In this document: in pieces, positions 59,213-64,000 of the stretch
How positions within the stretch are numbered: position 1 is the first letter of the stretch
How the letters are laid out: each line of letters begins with the position of its first letter
Assembly: GCA_934045075.1 (NCBI GenBank)
Contig: OW203734.1
Span: 14,940,016 to 15,004,015, forward strand
Source of the DNA: Yponomeuta sedellus
Lineage: Eukaryota > Arthropoda > Insecta > Lepidoptera > Yponomeutidae
DNA: 64,000 bases
Direction: 5' to 3'
The notes under the pieces: model-generated
Seen by the model: only the letters and a program-made list of their open reading frames with translations
Databases searched by the model: none
What the model was told of the DNA's origin: nothing
Made by a program: the position numbers and the translations under genes

Positions 59213-60539
59213 TATTCTCTCTTCTGAGATATAATTTATGCAGAGTTCTTACACTTATCCTACTTGCAGAAGTAATCGACCCTACTCGGCCAATAATCCA
59301 TGCATCATTAACTCCAGTTCCAGGAAGTGTGTCTGGGTGCTAATCCTCGCCAACACGCGAACAAAATAACCAGATTCAGAAGCTCCGATATTCGCTTTCT
59401 ATGTTCTTGTTAGAAGGTAAATGAACTCTTTAGCCTTCTTTGCTTGCTTGCATCTCAAAACATCTCTATCCTTCCTTCCATTACGAGTATTTGCTATAGT
59501 AGAAGATCCACGCCATTTACGTCTGCAAAGTAACGTAAAAAGGTTTTTTTTTCCATTAGCGCTCCCGTACTAGAACATGCAAACCGATTTTAAGACCAAC
59601 AAGTCTGCGGAAACCTCCTTTTTCTTTCTTAATTATTGTAACAACACAACACTTAAAGCAAAATTATTTAATAATTATTAAAAGCAACCCAATAAATACA
59701 ATTACACACAAAATAAAATAAATTAAACGGAAACATGAAAGTAGAGTCTAATTTTAGGCGTGTATCAACTGGTAACTTGCATCAAACTTAGATTGGAGTC
59801 ACATGGTTTTTAAACCATAGAAAACGTATAAGAACAAAAATACTATAAAAATCTCCTACATTTTTTGAGCAAGTTCATCATTGCCACAAAATGCAGCTGA
59901 GTGCACGCGGTAACTACGCGGTAAAAGCTGGCTAAAAGCGCGGTAGAGGCTGGGAAGTATTTCTGTTGTTTCGTTGTGCGGTTGTGTGTGGTCCAATAAA
60001 GCCGTCAACTGGACCCGTCAGCTGTCGCCTCCGATCGAGACCGTATCGGTACATCGATCTGTCAGCAGCGGACGCGAAGGCTTAGCGTTGCCCGAAATCG
60101 TGATCACGCCATGGAACCTCCGCCATACTAAATTGTAACAAATGAAATGAGTGTACAGTCCGCAGCATATATTTGCTCCAGAAAAAAAAATCTTCCGAAA
60201 TCTGAAAGGAAAATCGTTAATTTCAAAAAAAAGTTGGTACGTACAGCTACTGTCTTGTAGCATTTACAAATTATGTTTATTAGATTTGTTTAATTTTAGA
60301 TTTTACAAAAATAGAACATAAAAATCAGTGCAGCCGTTTCGAAGGAGTTCGATTATGACACGACATTTGTATATTACATATACGTGTAAATAATAATTAC
60401 ATATAAGCGGGAATGTTTGTAATCCGTCGTTGTTTACAATTCCTAGACAATGTGTATAATACGTAAATTCGTCAGGGAATGTGTGAAATAAATTATATTA
60501 AAAACATATCCTAGGAAATATATTACATTCATTCAGTAT
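59213..60539. other. unassigned non-coding stretch
   Basis: No exon recognised. The 81-codon minus frame at 60018-60263 has no domain or splice support. Confidence 0.35.
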
Positions 60540-60680
60540 TATATTCAAGACTAGGGGGCGAGCCCCCTGCGCGCTTACGCGCGCCAACCCCCAGCCGCTC
60601 CGAGCTGCGCTCTCCGCGGCGCTCGGCCTAGGGCCTCGCTAGACACTTATTGTAGTGAATTGTTGCATGGGAACATGTAT

Positions 60681-61250
60681 GGTCTCGGCCTTCGGCCTCG
60701 GCCTGGACGGAGCTCGGCCTTCGGCCTCGCCGCGGCGGGGTTCCTCGTGCCCGCTCCGCGGAGCTCGGCCTCCGGCCTCGCAAGTTTGTCTCTTTTTGCT
60801 CTTGCGCTGGTACTTGTGCGCCGTAAACTGAACGGTCTCGGCCTTCGGCCTCGGCCTGGACGGAGCTCGGCCTTCGGCCTCGCCGCAGCGGGGTTCCTCG
60901 TGCCCGCTCCGCGGAGCTCGGCCTCCGGCCTCGCGAGTTTGTCTCTTTTTGCTCTTGCGCTGGTACTTGTGCGCCGTGACCTGAACGGTCTCGGCCTTCG
61001 GCCTCGGCCTGGACGGAGCTCGGCCTTCGGCCTCGCCGCGGCGGGGTTTCTCGTGCCCGCTCCGTGGAGCTCGGCCTGCGGCCTCGCAAGTTTGTCCCTT
61101 TTTGCTCTTGCGCTGGTACTTGTGCGCCGCAATTTGAATGGTCTCGGCCTTCGGCCTCGGCCTAAATGGAGCTCGGCCTTCGGCCTCGCCGCGGCAGAAC
61201 TTTTTATGCCCTCTTCGCGAAGCTCGGCCTCCGGCCTCGCAAGTTTGTCT
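60681..61250. repeat. 153 bp minisatellite, four units (copy 1)
   Basis: GGTCTCGGCCTTCGGCCTCG begins units at 60681, 60834, 60987 and 61140, exactly 153 bp apart. Each unit holds several CGGCCTTCGGCC-type palindromes and GCTCTTGCGCTGGTACTTGT. Because 153 is divisible by three and the unit lacks stops in several frames, long open frames appear on both strands; these are by-products of the repeat, not genes. Confidence 0.9.
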
Positions 61251-61900
61251 CATTTCTCTATTGAAAAGACAATTTTAGTACTAAATCTCCATACAAAAAT
61301 TTGTCATTTTCAATCATCAATATCTCGGCCGCCATCTTGAAATTCCAAGATGTCGGATTTTTCTCATATACCTGGGTTCTTTGGCAACGCGATGCCGTTT
61401 ACGGCATATCTCCAGCATATGCCCAGTTGGCTGCCGACTTTTTTGCGCAAAGGTCGATTTTTCGGTCGGCTATATCTGCGCCGCCATTTTGAATTTCGAA
61501 CAACCAAAATTTTTTTTTTCAATCGGATCACTATATCACCATTGTATTAAAATTTCATCCAAATCGGCCGGTAAACTACAGAGTTAGCACCTTCGCGTAG
61601 TGGAACGCGTTCGAAATTCAAAAATCGGCTTCATAGGATGGCTGTAATTCATACATTTCCTACAACTTTCTCATACATCATTTTCGTCAAAATCTTACCG
61701 TTTCCGAGAAAACGTATGGATGTTAGATCAGTCAGTGAGTATATCGGATTGTAGCTTTATATATATATAACTAGGGGGCGAGCCCCCTGCGCGCTTACGC
61801 GCGCCAACCCCCAGCCGCTCCGAGCTACGCTCTCCGCGGCGCTCGGCCTAGGGCCTCGCTAGACACTTATTGTAGTGAATTGTTGCATGGGAACATGTAT

Positions 61901-62470
61901 GGTCTCGGCCTTCGGCCTCGGCCTGGACGGAGCTCGGCCTTCGGCCTCGCCGCGGCGGGGTTCCTCGTGCCCGCTCCGCGGAGCTCGGCCTCCGGCCTCG
62001 CAAGTTTGTCTATTTTTGCACTTGCGCTGGTACTTGTGCGCCGTAAACTGAACGGTCTCGGCCTTCGGCCTCGGCCTGGACGGAGCTCGGCCTTCGGCCT
62101 CGCCGCGGCGGGGTTCCTCGTGCCCGCTCCGCGGATCTTGGCCTCCGGCCTCGCGAGTTTCTCTCTTTTTTCTCTTGCGCTGGTACTTGTGCGCCGTAAC
62201 CTGAACGGTCTCGGCCTTCGGCCTCGGCCTAGACGGAACTCGGCCTTCGGCCTCGCCGCGGCGGGGTTCTCGTGCCCGCTCCGCGGAGCTCGGCCTGCGG
62301 CCTCGCAAGTTTGTCCCTTTTTGCTCTTGCGCTGGTACTTGTGCGCCGCAATTTGAATGGTCTCGGCCTTCGGCCTCGGCCTAAACGGAGCTCGGCCTTC
62401 GGCCTCGCCGCGGCAGAACTTTTTGTGCCCGCTTCGCGAAGCTCGGCCTCCGGCCTCGCAAGTTTGTCTC
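61901..62470. repeat. 153 bp minisatellite, four units (copy 2)
   Basis: Units start at 61901, 62054, 62207 and 62359. A one-base deletion in the third unit (GGGGTTCTCGTGCC) makes it 152 bp and breaks the plus frame that is open throughout copy 1, which argues against selection on a protein. Confidence 0.9.
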
Positions 62471-62997
62471 ATTTCTCTATTGAAAAGTCAATTTTAGTAC
62501 TAAATCTCCATACAAAAATTTGTCATTTTCAATCATCAATATCTCGGCCCCCATCTTGAAATTCCAAGATGTCAGATTTTTCTCATATACCTGGGTCCTT
62601 TGGCAACGCGATGCCACTTACGGCATATCTCCAGCATATGCCCAGTTGGCTGCCGACTTTTTTGCGCAAAGGTCGATTTTTCGGTCGGCTATATCTGCGC
62701 CGCCATTTTGAATTTCGAACAACCAAAATTTTTTTTTTCGATCGGATCACTATCTCACCATTCTATCAAAATTTCATCCAAATCGGCTGGTAAACGACAC
62801 AGTTAGCACCTTCGCGTAGTGGAACGCGTTCGAAATTCAAAAATCGGCTTCATAGGATGGCTGTAATTTATACATTTCCTACAACTTTCTCATACATCAT
62901 TTTCGTCCAAATCTTACCGTTTCCGAGAAAACGTATGGATGAATAGATCAGTGAGTATACCGGATTGTAGCTTTATATATATATAATATATTCAAGA

Positions 62998-63900
62998 TGT
63001 CAATGAGTACGCGGGGATAGCATACAATGACTAAATAAAAAACTGTTTATTTACCAAATGGAAGTTTGAGCTTTAGAAATGAATAGTTGATGTTTTAATC
63101 ATCCCTTTTTCATTATCTCAACGATAGCCTTAATATAATTTCAGATTCTCAGCTCAACAACGTTTTTCATTTATTCTATTCACAGATAACTCTGATTCTC
63201 AGTTTACTCATGTGTTTTATAAATTTTATTCACAAATAGCATTCGTATTATGCATTTTCCAGGGTATATTTGCATTAACAAATCTTATAGATTTTTTTTT
63301 AGATTTTTTTAAATTTATACACCATTCGTAAGTTTCATATATTTCCGGTAAAATAAGCATTAAGTAGGTACATATTAATTATTATAAACTTAAACATTTA
63401 CTCGTGATCGACACAACTGTTTTAGCGTGTGTCGTATCGCTATGCAATCAGTCTCAGTATTACGTGTTTTATATTATGTTCTCTTTTTTAAGGGTCCGGA
63501 CGTTAGGACGGACAAAAAAGTGACCTTATAAGGGTTCCATTTTTTATTGTGTTGCTAAACCCTCATATCTGCTTATTAGAAGCATCGATACACGATTTGT
63601 CTTTTGACGTAAGTGTCCTCGACGGCACGTCGACATTTACCAGCACATATTTGCACTCTAAGAACTTGCGTTGACGTCGGACGACTTGCAACAAAAATGT
63701 TAAGGTTGACCTGCTGTCGGCTATACGTTCTAACTAACGCAGCGGGGTAGAGTGTAGATTTGTAAAGATTTGTAATAGTCTACAGCAGACTCTACATCAG
63801 TAGTGTCAGCAGTAGATTATAGTAAATTGTTTTGAGATTTTTGACTTTGGTAAACCACCGCGCCCAGTGATCCCAAGAAGCATCGCTTAGTACTATAAAG
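62998..63900. other. unassigned non-coding stretch
   Basis: AT-rich. A CGGACGTTAGGACGGACAAA then AAGGGTTCCATTTTTT block near 63497-63545 belongs to the GGGTTCCGT type of interspersed repeat. No exon was seen. Confidence 0.4.
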
Positions 63901-64000
63901 GACTAGCTGTGCCCACGACTTCGTTCGCGTTGGGTTAGAACCTGAAGAGTCCTTACCCCTTAATGCAAGTCATGGTCTGTCTATGTTTATTAAACATATT
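63901..64000 (-). mobile_element. Helitron-like 3' end, cut by the window edge
   Basis: On the plus strand ACTAGCTGTGCCCACGACTT CGTTCGCG reads, when inverted, as CGCGAACGAAGTCGTGGGCA then CAGCTAGT, a common lepidopteran Helitron terminus. The element continues past the right edge of the window. Confidence 0.55.

Larger units (their letters stand above)
60540..62997. mobile_element. tandem dimer of a 1.22 kb hairpin-rich element, 11 bp direct repeats
   Basis: Two copies (60551-61768 and 61771-62986) lie head to tail with an offset of 1,220 bp and about 95% identity. Each starts CTAGGGGGCGAGCCCCCTGC followed by a second hairpin (GCGCGC TTAC GCGCGC), continues with four 153 bp GC-rich repeats and a 500 bp unique part, and ends in (TA)n. 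An 11 bp direct repeat TATATTCAAGA flanks the dimer (60540-60550, 62987-62997). Read on the minus strand the hairpin-CTAG end is Helitron-like, but the direct repeat and TA tail point to target-primed insertion. The family is unresolved. Confidence 0.8.

Noticed and set aside
60681..62470. Regular repeats considered as a CRISPR array
   Set aside because: Units of 153 bp run without unique spacers inside a transposable element of an animal genome.
60628..62472. Long overlapping open frames on both strands (up to 226 codons), rich in Gly/Arg/Ala/Pro
   Set aside because: They arise from the GC-rich 153 bp repeat, whose length is divisible by three and which lacks stops in several frames. A one-base deletion in copy 2 breaks the frame without compensation.

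Overview
The window looks like a piece of a lepidopteran (moth or butterfly) nuclear chromosome. It is AT-rich, has long introns and almost no open coding sequence, and is crowded with repeats of kinds common in Lepidoptera: tRNA-headed SINEs, a 5S-rRNA-derived SINE, TC...CTAG Helitron-like elements, LINE 3' ends with (GAA)n or (TA)n tails, and hairpin MITEs. The lineage is inferred from repeat style and gene structure; no database search was run.

Host genes are sparse. On the minus strand, two exons with matching splice phase (14547-14948 and 7812-8031) encode a signal peptide and the start of a propeptide that I read as an ADAMTS-type secreted metalloprotease. They flank a 6.5 kb intron that holds a piggyBac-like deletion derivative (13332-14289). 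The catalytic and thrombospondin exons are not visible and probably lie beyond the left edge. A second, weaker candidate is a terminal coding exon at 58054-58272 (minus), to the right of a GC-rich, promoter-like stretch at 57430-57950. An unrecognised cysteine-rich reading frame lies at 33359-33715 (plus).

Region by region: 0-7 kb holds SINEs, LINE 3' ends, a 413 bp MITE and a perfect 36 bp palindrome. 7.8-15 kb is the ADAMTS-like gene. 15-25 kb is mostly unassigned, with two SINEs and a 227 bp-arm hairpin at 20700-21211. 25.5-31.3 kb is a nearly intact two-ORF non-LTR retrotransposon on the minus strand, with an FP25K-like ORF1 and an endonuclease plus reverse transcriptase ORF2 broken by one stop codon. 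Its 3' side carries a tandem SINE array with a 12 bp target-site duplication and a long (TA)n tract. 31-42 kb is largely unassigned. 42.8-51.6 kb carries three head-to-tail Helitron-like copies, LINE and SINE fragments, a Tc1/IS630-like foldback element and a 90 bp-TIR element. 53.2-54.7 kb has two 5S-derived SINEs head to head. 60.5-63.0 kb is a 1.22 kb element duplicated in tandem, each copy with four 153 bp GC-rich repeats, the dimer flanked by an 11 bp direct repeat.

No operon, CRISPR array, rRNA gene or convincing stand-alone tRNA gene is present. Most short reading frames are chance frames inside repeats or introns.
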